Source: Planctomycetaceae bacterium (lineage in GTDB: Bacteria > Planctomycetota > Planctomycetia > Planctomycetales > Planctomycetaceae). Taken from it: DNA of 64,000 nucleotides. Positions 8,728 to 17,682 of this stretch are shown here, piece after piece. A program made the position numbers and the translations under genes. Under the pieces are notes generated by a model. The model made no database searches. It was not told the origin of the DNA and saw only the letters and a program-made list of their open reading frames with translations. Each line of letters begins with the position of its first letter. Position 1 is the stretch's first letter. The stretch spans positions 1-64,000 of the forward strand of contig PBMZ01000122.1 in the NCBI GenBank assembly GCA_002722955.1. Direction: 5' to 3'.

Positions 8728-11346
8728 CTATTCCTCGTCTTCGTCGCCTTCTTCGGATCGCGATACCGGGAATCGGCGACCTTGCCAGACGATGCCAGCA
8801 CAATCTTGGAATCCCTCGGCCTCTAACTCGACACCGATGACTTCTGGTTCCAAGTCAAAACATTCTCTTTGCAGCTCCAGCACTTGGGCCACTGCCTCGT
8901 CTTCATCGGGGGCAAGCACCCCCCACTCGATGCAGTAAGCCGACCACTCTTCCTCGCCGGCTAAGCAACCGGGCGAGTTGCCCCAGGATTCATCCAGCGG
9001 CTGCGCGACCAGCATTCGATAATAATTCACCAAGACATCCGGGTCAGGTTCGCCGTCGCGCAGAATATCGAAGTAGCCGTCTGGCATGATCCCGGCCTTG
9101 AGCAAAGTGGACTCGAACTTTTGTCGTTCGACATTGTTCGGCGGGATGTTGCCCATTTGACGCCAGACCAATCCAGACAGATTCTGAATCCCTGTTGCCG
9201 TCATATCGGTGACCTCGCTGAAGCGAATCTCGTTGATCTTTTGGAGGGCTTCGAGTCCGCTGTCGCTCCCGCTTCCCAGCAATTGGGCTGCCTCGAGCAT
9301 ATCCATGGGAGCCGGTGATTCATGATCCTCGAACTCGCGTTCGGCGGCGATGGCATCGGCGGCCGCGTCATAACACTCTAATTCGATCAGCGCGAGGGCT
9401 CGATAATAATTGGACCACATCGTGCCGGGCTCGAGCATGTCCAATCGATCGAGATACGTTAGCACGGAATCAAACTGTTCTAAATCCAAGGCGACGTTGG
9501 CCGCCATCCATGCGATTCCAGGATACTCACCGCCGTCGCGAAGATAGACGTCCAAGACATTCAGCGCGTCACGCGGTCGATCGGTCTGCCGATAAACGTT
9601 GGCAAGGTTCTCGCACGCTGACGGATTACTTCGGTCTAAACGGAATGAGCGAGCGAAACACCGCTCGGCCTCACCCTCGTTGCCAATTTCCAAGAAGTAT
9701 TCGCCGGCGCGAAGATGGTTACCGGGGCGGTTGGCATCCATCAACAAGGAAAGTTTGAACATCTTGCCCAATTCTTCGTCCGCGATGACCCCCTCCGCTT
9801 CCCCTTCGAAGTTCACTTTCAGGGCCAATCCCAATGTCGCGATCATGCTGAGCACGCTGGGTTCGTCAGGCATTGCTCGCTCAAAAGCTCTAGCCCAATC
9901 CCAGATCTCTTGAACGCTTTCTTTGAACGGCACCATCTGACGAAATCCCATCAGCGACATGACATTGCGATCATTGGTCACCGTTTCGGCGTTGTAGCGG
10001 ACGGCGAATTCGGTCATCGCGTTCATTCGTTCGTCTTCGTCTTCGATTTCATAGCAGCTCCCGATGAACGCCAGCACTTCTTGGTCGAAATCGCTGGGGC
10101 CCTCTTCTTGCATTGCGGCCGCTTGGCCTTGGCCTTGAGTTTCCGAGAACGCGTCACTCTTTTCACTTTCTCTGGAAACTTGGAAGGGCAGCGGTGCGTC
10201 GGTTTCCTCACCGGATGAAACGGCGGCAAATGGACTGACGGGAATCGAGTCGTCGAACAATCGGTCTAAACGTCGCAAAGTCAAGAAGTCGTTGGCGCCG
10301 TTTGCTTTGTCGCGAAGCTGCTGGGCCAGTTTTTCGACGCGAGCATCACCAGACAGCCGCATCGCTGCGATCAGTCGCAACCGAACATCAAACCAAATAT
10401 TCAAAACCTTCTGCTTCGAGAGCGCTCGATCGTGATCGGTCAGAATCGCAATGGCGTCTTCATAGTTGCCTTGCATCGAAGCCAGCAAGGCATCGTTCAT
10501 CGAGATCTGCAGGTCCAAAACGGTCCACTCACCCACAGGCGGTCTGTCTTCGCCGGGGCCTTCGTCGTCTGTCCAATCGATTCGCTCCATGCCGGCTGCG
10601 ATCCGAACCATGTCCAGGTTGGCGAGCATCCGCATCCTTGACTCGAATTTCAGGCTGATTTCTTCCGCTTCAACCAGCGAGGCTGCTTGGTTCATCGCTT
10701 CCAAGGCTGCTTCGAAATTGCTCTCCAACATGTAACTGCGAGCCAGTTTCGTTGCCGCGAACCATCGGCGGTCACCTCGATTCGACCATCCACCGTCTTG
10801 GCCCAAAACAGTTTGGCACTGATGCCGCGCGATCAACGGATCATCGGCCGATGTGTAAACGTCAGTTGCATATTCGCGGAAACAGGAAACACATTGCATC
10901 TTTCCAGTTTGACGACAAACCAGAATTCCTTCCGAGATGCATTGATGCATGCCTTCCGAGTTGTAGCCGTCCAGTTGCCCGATTGCCTCGGCAAGGTTCT
11001 CGTAAACACATGCGGTCATCCAAAATCGCGTGTGTTCGTATTCTGGCTGAAGGAAGTCGGCCTGGATCGCGCGAGCTTGATCTTCATCTTCCAGTACAGC
11101 AACCAACTCGATGGCGCAGTCGCGTTGCACGTCAAAGTCCAGCACATTCTGTGCTTGGTCCATGCGAAAGAACGTACCATAGATGTATTGCATCAACTTG
11201 TTGTTTTGCTTGGCCGTGCGAGCCCGCTCGCCATTCAATCTTGCGGCCGTGCGGAAATGTCCTTGATTCATCAAGTCGTTGGCGCGATCACCGATTTCCT
11301 CAAGTTGCTGTTCGATTTCATCCATTTGAGGTTCGTTGCCAGACAT
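8728..11346 (-). CDS. large tetratricopeptide-repeat protein
   Basis: An 872-residue, acidic, soluble protein rich in paired helices. TPR-like units are clearest in two places: the N-terminal third (for example KLARSYMLESNFEAALEAMN) and the second half (AGEYFLEIGNEGEAERCFAR, NLANVYRQTDRPRDALNVLD, YYRALALIELECYDAAADAI). A low-complexity Gln/Glu-rich linker near residues 385-420 separates the two parts. The C-terminus ends in acidic residues. The AGGAG ribosome site before ATG 11346 is strong. The gene lies 140 bases downstream of the HSP90-like gene on the same strand, and TPR proteins are the classic partners of HSP90, so a client- or co-chaperone-like role is plausible. No catalytic domain was recognised. 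Confidence 0.8.
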   Translation of the reverse strand: MSGNEPQMDEIEQQLEEIGDRANDLMNQGHFRTAARLNGERARTAKQNNKLMQYIYGTFFRMDQAQNVLDFDVQRDCAIELVAVLEDEDQARAIQADFLQPEYEHTRFWMTACVYENLAEAIGQLDGYNSEGMHQCISEGILVCRQTGKMQCVSCFREYATDVYTSADDPLIARHQCQTVLGQDGGWSNRGDRRWFAATKLARSYMLESNFEAALEAMNQAASLVEAEEISLKFESRMRMLANLDMVRIAAGMERIDWTDDEGPGEDRPPVGEWTVLDLQISMNDALLASMQGNYEDAIAILTDHDRALSKQKVLNIWFDVRLRLIAAMRLSGDARVEKLAQQLRDKANGANDFLTLRRLDRLFDDSIPVSPFAAVSSGEETDAPLPFQVSRESEKSDAFSETQGQGQAAAMQEEGPSDFDQEVLAFIGSCYEIEDEDERMNAMTEFAVRYNAETVTNDRNVMSLMGFRQMVPFKESVQEIWDWARAFERAMPDEPSVLSMIATLGLALKVNFEGEAEGVIADEELGKMFKLSLLMDANRPGNHLRAGEYFLEIGNEGEAERCFARSFRLDRSNPSACENLANVYRQTDRPRDALNVLDVYLRDGGEYPGIAWMAANVALDLEQFDSVLTYLDRLDMLEPGTMWSNYYRALALIELECYDAAADAIAAEREFEDHESPAPMDMLEAAQLLGSGSDSGLEALQKINEIRFSEVTDMTATGIQNLSGLVWRQMGNIPPNNVERQKFESTLLKAGIMPDGYFDILRDGEPDPDVLVNYYRMLVAQPLDESWGNSPGCLAGEEEWSAYCIEWGVLAPDEDEAVAQVLELQRECFDLEPEVIGVELEAEGFQDCAGIVWQGRRFPVSRSEEGDEDEE

Positions 11347-11486
11347 GGTAGCTCCTGTGGTCGATCTAGATCCGATTAGGCTGTGATTTGACGATTTACC
11401 GACTCAAATAGCAAGCAGAAACTGAAGAAATGTTTAACGCTTAATGGGGGGGGATTACTTCGATTGCCTAGACGGATTTCGCCCGC

Positions 11487-13358
11487 TTAGGAATCCCGTC
11501 CCCAGAGCGCTTCGGCGATCCAGTCCAGATCGTCCATTTGCTGATTGCGGGCCGATTGGTCCACGGAAGCGCCCGCGGAATTCAAAGCATTCAGCACCAG
11601 CAGTCGCAAAACGCTGGAAAGCGGTGTCCCTGTTCGCTGTGACATCACACGGTTTATCAGCGGGTGATTTCGATTCAGGACAACTTCGTTTCGCACGGCG
11701 TCTTCAACGTCCGAATCACCCAGATGGTTGTCGATCAACCGCTGAAATCCTGACGGGATACTTCCCTCTTTTCGTAGATCATCAAACGCGCGAAACAGCT
11801 CGTAACGTTCATTCAAAAAGGCCATGACCGGTTGGCGAGATTGAAAGCTAGCCGTCAAAATGCGGGCTCCCGTCGATTCCAGAAATCCTTGCCAAGTTTC
11901 ATCGACGTCTTCCAAATCACGCAGCCCCAGAACTCCTTCAGCAAAGCTTTGCGAGCCGGGACTTGCTATCCGCAAATCCGTGGCGATACCGGCTTCGTTA
12001 TCATCAGCCACGATCTGAGCTAAGAGCGTCTCCTCGAAACTGCGGACCGCATGCACGCATGGTACATCGTGGCCGTCAAACAACTGATTGACCCAGCGTT
12101 CTTGGCGACGGTCCGAGTTGTACCAGACGACGCGATCAGCATCGGTTTCGAACAAGGGATCGGCGGCACTTTGTTCCAGAATCTCATCAAACGTCAAGCG
12201 CCCCGCTGACGTCGACAACGTGTAGACTCGCCGTAAAAGATTCCGCAACCGGCGATCTTCCAAGGCGGCTCCCGCGAATGTGTAGCGATGCCAAGTTAGC
12301 GTTGCGTTGAGCCGCTCGCGGTCTGAGTCAACCAACTCTTCCAAGTGTGTGAACAATCGATCGTGCAGGCAATCAGACACGATTCGAAATCGATCGTCGC
12401 GAACCAAATCTTCGCGGCTGGCTGTTGGCGCGCAGTCGTTAAGCTCTAAGACGCCTCGCAAAAACGTAGCCCAACGAGGCAGCAAGTCTTGTATCCGACG
12501 AGAAATCACCATTCGGCGAACTGTGACCATCACCGTTGAAGTGTCACTGAAACCTGGCACGCGTTGTGGGCTGATATAAAGTGCTCCAGCAATCGACACG
12601 GGAGTTTCCATACGAATCGGAATGACGTCGAGTGGGGACTCGTCGAAGCAACTGGCTAACTCCAATTCCAGAGCTTCCGTGTCCGCGGTCGCTTCGAACC
12701 AAGAGGCCGTCATGACGTTGGCTCGTTGCTTGTTCTCGTTCAAATAAATCGGCACGGTTAAGAAGTCGGCGTATTCGCGAATCACCGACTCGAGCAATTC
12801 GGCGTCTCGTGCAAAGACACTCAATTCTTCCTTCAAATGCAACGTCACGCTGGTGCCGCTGTCTTCTCGATCGGCCGCTGTCATCAAGATGTCGGTGCCG
12901 GCTCCAGCCTCCCAGCGAACAGCTTCTGGATGATCCGTTTGACGACTGACGACGACAATCTTGTCAGCCAGCATGAAGCCGCTAAACAAACCGATTCCGA
13001 ACATTCCGATCAAGTCGCCACCGGCTCTAGCTGGCTGAACGGCTTCGGGTGCGCCGCCGCGTTTGATCAACCCGGTCATGCCGATTCCAAGTGTTCCCAG
13101 ATAAGCGTCGGCTTCGTCCGGTGTCAGTCCAACGCCGTCGTCCTCGAACTCCAATGTGTTGGCCTGTGCGTTTTGCCGTACGTTGATGCAGCCCTGAAAA
13201 GAAAGGTCGGCGCGCCTCCGTCGAGCGATAGCATCGTGAGCGTTCTGGATCAACTCGCGAATGGGAGTATCCATGCGGCTGTACAGCGACGCTCCCATGA
13301 TTTCAATAATGCCCGCAATGTCCACTTTGAATGGAATGCGGCGACTCCAGTCACTCAT
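11487..13358 (-). CDS. HSP90-family GHKL ATPase (HtpG-like)
   Basis: About 623 residues. The GHKL nucleotide pocket is complete: RELIQNAHDAIARRRR (N box with Glu and Asn), LEFEDDGVGLTPDEA (DxGxG), GMFGIGLFSGFMLAD (second Gly box) and DSGTSVTLHL (third Gly box). The middle region contains the HSP90-like VPIYLNE and the ASREDLVRDD block. It is diverged from housekeeping HtpG: for example the segment IGMTGLIKRGGAP replaces the usual lid sequence. It belongs to the group annotated simply as HSP90 family protein. ATG 13358 is preferred to an in-frame upstream codon at 13385. It is the first gene of a minus-strand set with the TPR, PhyH and HExxH genes. Confidence 0.85.
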   Translation of the reverse strand: MSDWSRRIPFKVDIAGIIEIMGASLYSRMDTPIRELIQNAHDAIARRRRADLSFQGCINVRQNAQANTLEFEDDGVGLTPDEADAYLGTLGIGMTGLIKRGGAPEAVQPARAGGDLIGMFGIGLFSGFMLADKIVVVSRQTDHPEAVRWEAGAGTDILMTAADREDSGTSVTLHLKEELSVFARDAELLESVIREYADFLTVPIYLNENKQRANVMTASWFEATADTEALELELASCFDESPLDVIPIRMETPVSIAGALYISPQRVPGFSDTSTVMVTVRRMVISRRIQDLLPRWATFLRGVLELNDCAPTASREDLVRDDRFRIVSDCLHDRLFTHLEELVDSDRERLNATLTWHRYTFAGAALEDRRLRNLLRRVYTLSTSAGRLTFDEILEQSAADPLFETDADRVVWYNSDRRQERWVNQLFDGHDVPCVHAVRSFEETLLAQIVADDNEAGIATDLRIASPGSQSFAEGVLGLRDLEDVDETWQGFLESTGARILTASFQSRQPVMAFLNERYELFRAFDDLRKEGSIPSGFQRLIDNHLGDSDVEDAVRNEVVLNRNHPLINRVMSQRTGTPLSSVLRLLVLNALNSAGASVDQSARNQQMDDLDWIAEALWGRDS

Positions 13359-13656
13359 CGATAATGGATTCCTGACCCCGAGCAAGAGTACTACTGTGCG
13401 CGGGAATAGAGAGTGGAAATGTTTTCACGAGCGGCGAGATGTGTGAGGGCCGCCAGTTCTTGGAAAGAGCGCGTTTTCCAAGCCAACGTTTAACGTATTC
13501 GCGACCGTTCCTCAAGTCGCACCAAGGTGTCTTTCGGAGGGCAATTTTGAGGCCAAGATGTCAGCAACTCAAGGTCCCGTCGATGTCGCAATTCACGGGT
13601 GGCTTGCTACGATAAGAGGCGAAACTGCTGACACGGTTTATTAACTGGAGACGCCA

Positions 13657-14697
13657 ATGACAACTCTAAGAATTCGATTGATCGCCTGCTTCGCTTTGTT
13701 GGCTTCGTTGCTGTTTGGTGATGACGCTGTTGTTGCCGAGACATCGAAGTCGAGCACCGATTCTCTGTGGGGAAATTGGGCGTTGGTGATGCCTGATGGT
13801 GCCGCTGGCTGGTTGAAGTTGTCGTTGAAGGATGGAAAGGCCAGCGGCGAGTTGTGGACGGTTGGCTCGCCTAAACAATTGACCGACGTCAAGTTGGTTG
13901 GCGATCGGATCCACTTCAAACGCAAGTGCCGCGTCGGCAAGCCCGAGTATGAAGGAGGCCCGCCAACAGGAGATCGCATCGCATGCCAGCACACAGCTAC
14001 GGCCAAGGGCAACAACATCCAGTTGGTAATGTCAAAACCAGTCAGCGATGACAAGACCGAGAAGTTGACATCTCACGGAAAGCGTATTCCGCCGCTGCCG
14101 CCAAAACCGGATATGGACAAGGTGAAGTTTGGTGAGCCCATACAGTTGTTTAATGGCCGCAATCTTGACGGCTGGATGCTGACGAACTCGAAGCAAGCCA
14201 ACGGTTGGAAGGCCGTCGATGGCGTGCTTGTCAATACGACGCCGAAGTTGGATTTCTCGCCCTATTCACGTTACGGAAATCTTCGGACCAAGCGGAAGTT
14301 CATGGACTTCAACCTGAAGATCGAGTTCAAACTTCCACGTGGCGGCAACAGTGGCATCTATCTTCGCGGTGTTTACGAAGCTCAAGTACTGAACCGAGAT
14401 AGCCGCATGCAAGGCATTCAAGGTGTGGGCGCGATCTTCGGACGCATCAAGCCTGCGATGAATGCCGGTCGACTGGGCAATCAATGGAATCAGTATGACA
14501 TCACATTGGTCGACCGCCATGCGACGGTGATCTTGAATGGTCAGAAGGTCATCGATAATCAACCCATCGCTGGTTGCACCAACGGAGCACTCCACGCCGA
14601 CGAGACGATTCCCGGGCCGTTGTACTTGCAAGGTGACCACACCACTGTGAGCTACCGAAACATCGTTCTGCGACCAGTCATCGAGCGGCAAAAGTAG
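13657..14697 (+). CDS. exported DUF1080 protein (3-keto-disaccharide hydrolase family)
   Basis: A 346-residue protein with a signal peptide (IRLIACFALLASLLFGDDAVVA). The N-terminal ~100 residues form a beta-rich domain (LWGNWALVMPDGAAGWLKL). Next is the DUF1080/PF06439 concanavalin-like domain: IQLFNGRNLDGWMLT, GWKAVDGVLVNT, FMDFNLKIEFKLPRGGNSGIYLRG and GPLYLQGDHTTVSYRNIVLRP. The family is abundant in planctomycetes and linked to glycoside and 3-keto-sugar hydrolysis. A GGAG ribosome site precedes the ATG. A hairpin follows the stop at 14719, then the DUF6807 gene, also of carbohydrate type. Confidence 0.85.
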   Translation: MTTLRIRLIACFALLASLLFGDDAVVAETSKSSTDSLWGNWALVMPDGAAGWLKLSLKDGKASGELWTVGSPKQLTDVKLVGDRIHFKRKCRVGKPEYEGGPPTGDRIACQHTATAKGNNIQLVMSKPVSDDKTEKLTSHGKRIPPLPPKPDMDKVKFGEPIQLFNGRNLDGWMLTNSKQANGWKAVDGVLVNTTPKLDFSPYSRYGNLRTKRKFMDFNLKIEFKLPRGGNSGIYLRGVYEAQVLNRDSRMQGIQGVGAIFGRIKPAMNAGRLGNQWNQYDITLVDRHATVILNGQKVIDNQPIAGCTNGALHADETIPGPLYLQGDHTTVSYRNIVLRPVIERQK

Positions 14698-14718
14698 CCA
14701 AGAATCTCAGTGGCAAGA

Positions 14719-14745
14719 AGCCCGGCTCTTTGAAAAAGCCGGGCT
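14719..14745 (+). terminator. hairpin terminator after the DUF1080 gene
   Basis: A 9-bp stem (AGCCCGGCT with AGCCGGGCT) closes a 9-base loop 22 bases after the DUF1080 stop. There is no T-run after it, so termination may be weak. The stem sequence is shared with the hairpins at 18850, 57671 and 60803. Confidence 0.6.
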
Positions 14746-14789
14746 GCTGACGCTAATGGTACTACCACCTTCATCGAGGATGACACAAC

Positions 14790-15799
14790 ATGAGACTAAC
14801 AGCTTGCTTGATCGTTTTGCTGACAGCATCGCTTTCCATCGCTGACGAACCAGCCAAGTTGCCGCGGTGCGAGATCATTCCTCAGGCCGATCATCAAGTT
14901 TCATTTCAAATTGATGGTGTCGAGAAACTTCGTTGGCATTTCGGGCCGAAATATCCTCGGCCGTTTTTCTTTCCGTTCAATGGCCCCTCTGGAGTTTCGT
15001 TAACGCGGATGGGACATCCTGGTGCTGAGAATCACGATCATCATCGGTCGGTGTGGTTTGCGTTTGCCAAATTGAACGGGATCGATTTCTGGTCTGACAA
15101 AACCAAGGCTCTCGTTCGTCAAAAACACTGGTACGCCTACCGAGACGGTGATGACGAAGCTGTCATGTCCTCAAAGCTCGGCTGGTACGACGCCGAAAAT
15201 CGTGAAGTGATGGAGCAAGACGTCGTCGCCGCAATTCGCCCGATGGATGATGGAGAGATGGCACTCGAAATCCAAACAACACTGCGACCGCCAAAGAACG
15301 TTGAGCTTGTTGAGTTGAACCAAACCAACTTTGGCGTGTTGGCCGTTCGTGTCGCTAAGTCGTTGTCCGAGCATTTCGGGGGTGGGCAGTTGACCAATAG
15401 CGATCTAAAGAAGGGCGAGCCTGAGATCTTCGGCAAGCAGGCAAAGTGGATGGATTACAGCGGAACCGTTCGTGTCGGGAAAGGTGCCGGAAGCAAGTCA
15501 ACAACCGAAGGCATTACATTCTTTGATCACCCTTCGAATCTGCGAAGCCCTTGCCATTGGCACGTTCGCGAAGACGGATGGATGGGAGCCTCGCTTTGCA
15601 TGAAGAAAGGTCACTCGCTGACACCAACGAAAACGCTGACTTTGCGATACCTCTTGCACGCGCACGCCGGAGCCTACGATCACAAGCGGGCGGCTTTGGT
15701 GTTCAGGCGTTTTCGAAGCGACCGGGTTTTGTGGTTCAACCGTCGAAAAGGAAACACCGGCAGTACGAGGTCTTTCGCAAGCAACCAAACGACGATTAA
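14790..15799 (+). pseudogene. DUF6807 (PmoA-like) exported protein with a late frameshift
   Basis: A signal peptide (MRLTACLIVLLTASLSIA) precedes a DUF6807 beta-sandwich: KLRWHFGPKYPRPFFFPFNG, LTRMGHPGAENHDHHRSVWF, ITFFDHPSNLRSPCHWHVR and YLLHAHAGAYDHKRAALVF. Near base 15703 the conserved frame is lost. The expected C-terminus (AFSKRPGFVVQPSKRKHRQY) continues in the next frame to a TAA at 15797. One missing base in the TTCAGGCG stretch explains this. The unshifted frame ends at 15806. The damage affects only the last ~30 residues, so a sequencing error is as likely as a mutation. Family members are found in sugar-degradation clusters; the reaction is unknown. Confidence 0.8.
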
Positions 15800-15810
15800 T
15801 GATTGAACAA

Positions 15811-17484
15811 TCAATGATTGAAGCGGAATTCGGCCGAAGTGAGCAGCGCCCAGACGATGTCTTTGGTGGCGGCTGCTTTGTCGCTGGACGACTTGATGTA
15901 ATTTGCCAGCTGTTGCGACTCGTCTGTTGTTGGCGTTCGGCTGAGTGTAGCCACGCAGGCGGCTTCCACGACTTTCGTCGGGTCTTCGATCTTGGCAAGT
16001 CTCTGCATTAAGCCGGGTGACTTGTCGACACTGATCAAGTTATGAAGTTCCGCACCGTTATACATGAACAATGCTTGGTCGGCGGAAGCGTCGAAACCAA
16101 CCTCGGGGCCCGGTGCTGTTGGCGCGAAGATGGTTGCAAGTTGGGCGACTCGCGATTTCAGGGCTTCGGCAACCGCGACGTCTTGCCAAACGGGATGCTC
16201 GGAACGACCCTTTCCAAACTTCGGGTCCGATTTGAGGACACCGGCGATTACGGTTTCCAATGTGCGTTTCCGCGATCCGGTGGCTTCCAAGATTGACCAA
16301 CCCATTTGTTCTGGTGAGAGTGGTTTCAGCAATGCGTGCAAATACTGACTGGGCTCTGCCGAATCCAATTTGGTTTCGCTGCTGCGCTGATAGGATTCGG
16401 TCAGTGCAAGCTGCCTCAGCATCCATTTCACGTCAAATTGATGATCGTCCAGTTGTACCGCCAGGAACTCGAGCAACTCGGGATGCGAGGCCGGATTCGA
16501 CGAATGATACAAGTCGACGGGCTCGACGAGACCGCGGCCCATCATCATGGCCCACAGCCGATTCGCCCAATTGCGGCGGAAGTCAACATTCGCATCACTG
16601 AGCATTGCGTAAGCCAGTTGTTGGCGGCGGCTGTAAATCGGAACGCCGCGGACTTTGCTGGTTGGCTTATCAATGTATTGCTTCTGCGTATTTGGCGGAT
16701 CGACGAATTCAGGTAAATCCAACAATCGAGGGTTTGTCTTATTACTCTCATTCGTGAACACCGACGTGAAGGTGACGTCGCCTTCGGCCTTTTCACCAAT
16801 GTAAGTTTTCTTCTTCTTAGAATCGGTGTAGAGGTAAGCGCGCTTCATAAAGGCAGCGAGACCGTGGTAGTGCCGCTGCAAGTAATCGTCGACATTCGGA
16901 TGGTCGTGGCACTGAGCACACTCCATGTCGCGTCCCAGGAAGACTCGGCCAAGGTCGCGTGTCACCAAATCGATGTTGAGCTTTCGGTCGAGAAAGAACT
17001 TCGCGGCAGGACGCGTGGATGCGTCAGTGCCGTCGCTAGCGAGAATCTCGAATGCCAACTGATCCAGGGGCTTGTTCTCTAAGAACGACTTTCGCAAGTA
17101 GTCGTGCCACTCCGCCACAGGGACATACACATCGGGGCGCCGCTCCATCAGCATGATGTTGAAGAGGTCGGCCATTCGTCGAGCGTATCTTGGGCTGTCC
17201 AGCAACTTGTCTATCAGTCGACTTCGTTTGTCGCCGCTCTGATCAGCCGCGAACTCGCGAACGACGGCGGCTGGTGGAATTGTGCCATGCAGATCGAGGT
17301 ACGCGCGCCGCAAGAATTCGGCGTCGGTACAGCGAGGACTTGCTTTGGTATCGAAGTCTGGTGTAGCGGCGCGCAACATCTCGTCGATCTGACCACTGAT
17401 CTCGACCAAGCCCGCCTTGTTGGCGGCGAATGCATCGGACGGTAGCAGTGAAAGGACTAGGATGATTGCAACACGCGCAGGCAC
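15811..17484 (-). CDS. exported DUF1549/DUF1553 protein
   Basis: A 557-residue protein with a signal peptide (VAIILVLSLLPSDAFA). The N-terminal DUF1549 region includes DAEFLRRAYLDLHGTIPP and ends with the heme-like CAQCHDHPNVDDY motif. The C-terminal DUF1553 region includes RRNWANRLWAMMMGRGLVEP, PLSPEQMGWSILEATG and FMYNGAELHNLI. It is shorter than typical members (700-1000 residues) and carries no extra cytochrome domain. Usually a DUF1501 gene follows, but none does here. It converges with the DUF6807 gene, the two stops being 11 bases apart. Function unknown, presumed periplasmic. Confidence 0.85.
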   Translation of the reverse strand: MPARVAIILVLSLLPSDAFAANKAGLVEISGQIDEMLRAATPDFDTKASPRCTDAEFLRRAYLDLHGTIPPAAVVREFAADQSGDKRSRLIDKLLDSPRYARRMADLFNIMLMERRPDVYVPVAEWHDYLRKSFLENKPLDQLAFEILASDGTDASTRPAAKFFLDRKLNIDLVTRDLGRVFLGRDMECAQCHDHPNVDDYLQRHYHGLAAFMKRAYLYTDSKKKKTYIGEKAEGDVTFTSVFTNESNKTNPRLLDLPEFVDPPNTQKQYIDKPTSKVRGVPIYSRRQQLAYAMLSDANVDFRRNWANRLWAMMMGRGLVEPVDLYHSSNPASHPELLEFLAVQLDDHQFDVKWMLRQLALTESYQRSSETKLDSAEPSQYLHALLKPLSPEQMGWSILEATGSRKRTLETVIAGVLKSDPKFGKGRSEHPVWQDVAVAEALKSRVAQLATIFAPTAPGPEVGFDASADQALFMYNGAELHNLISVDKSPGLMQRLAKIEDPTKVVEAACVATLSRTPTTDESQQLANYIKSSSDKAAATKDIVWALLTSAEFRFNH

Positions 17485-17577
17485 GGGAACCTCGACTTAG
17501 ACCTTAAAATTCCGCGAAAACAGATCAACCAAAGATTATACCATCAACACACCTGAAGCCTAGTGCAGCGTTGCGAT

Positions 17578-17651
17578 CGCTGGAGCCCAGGCTTTAGCCG
17601 CCCAAGGATGGTGTTCGGCCACGTTTAGGGCCTAAAGGGTGGGCTCCAGCG
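17578..17651. repeat. imperfect inverted repeat between DUF1549 and Ldh genes
   Basis: Arms 17578-17596 and 17633-17651 are complementary with two mismatches (CGCTGGAGCCCAGGCTTTA against its mate) around a ~36-base centre. A half copy of the same sequence lies at 50097-50119 after dapF. This looks like a dispersed palindromic intergenic element. It lies upstream of the DUF1549 gene and downstream of the Ldh gene. Confidence 0.6.
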
Positions 17652-17682
17652 GTGTTGCCGTAACCTTTGTGTTACTTTCGGG

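Noticed and set aside
10687-11379. Plus-strand frames opposite the TPR protein, up to 230 codons
   Set aside because: The minus-strand TPR protein has a good ribosome site and repeats; the plus frames have no recognisable features.
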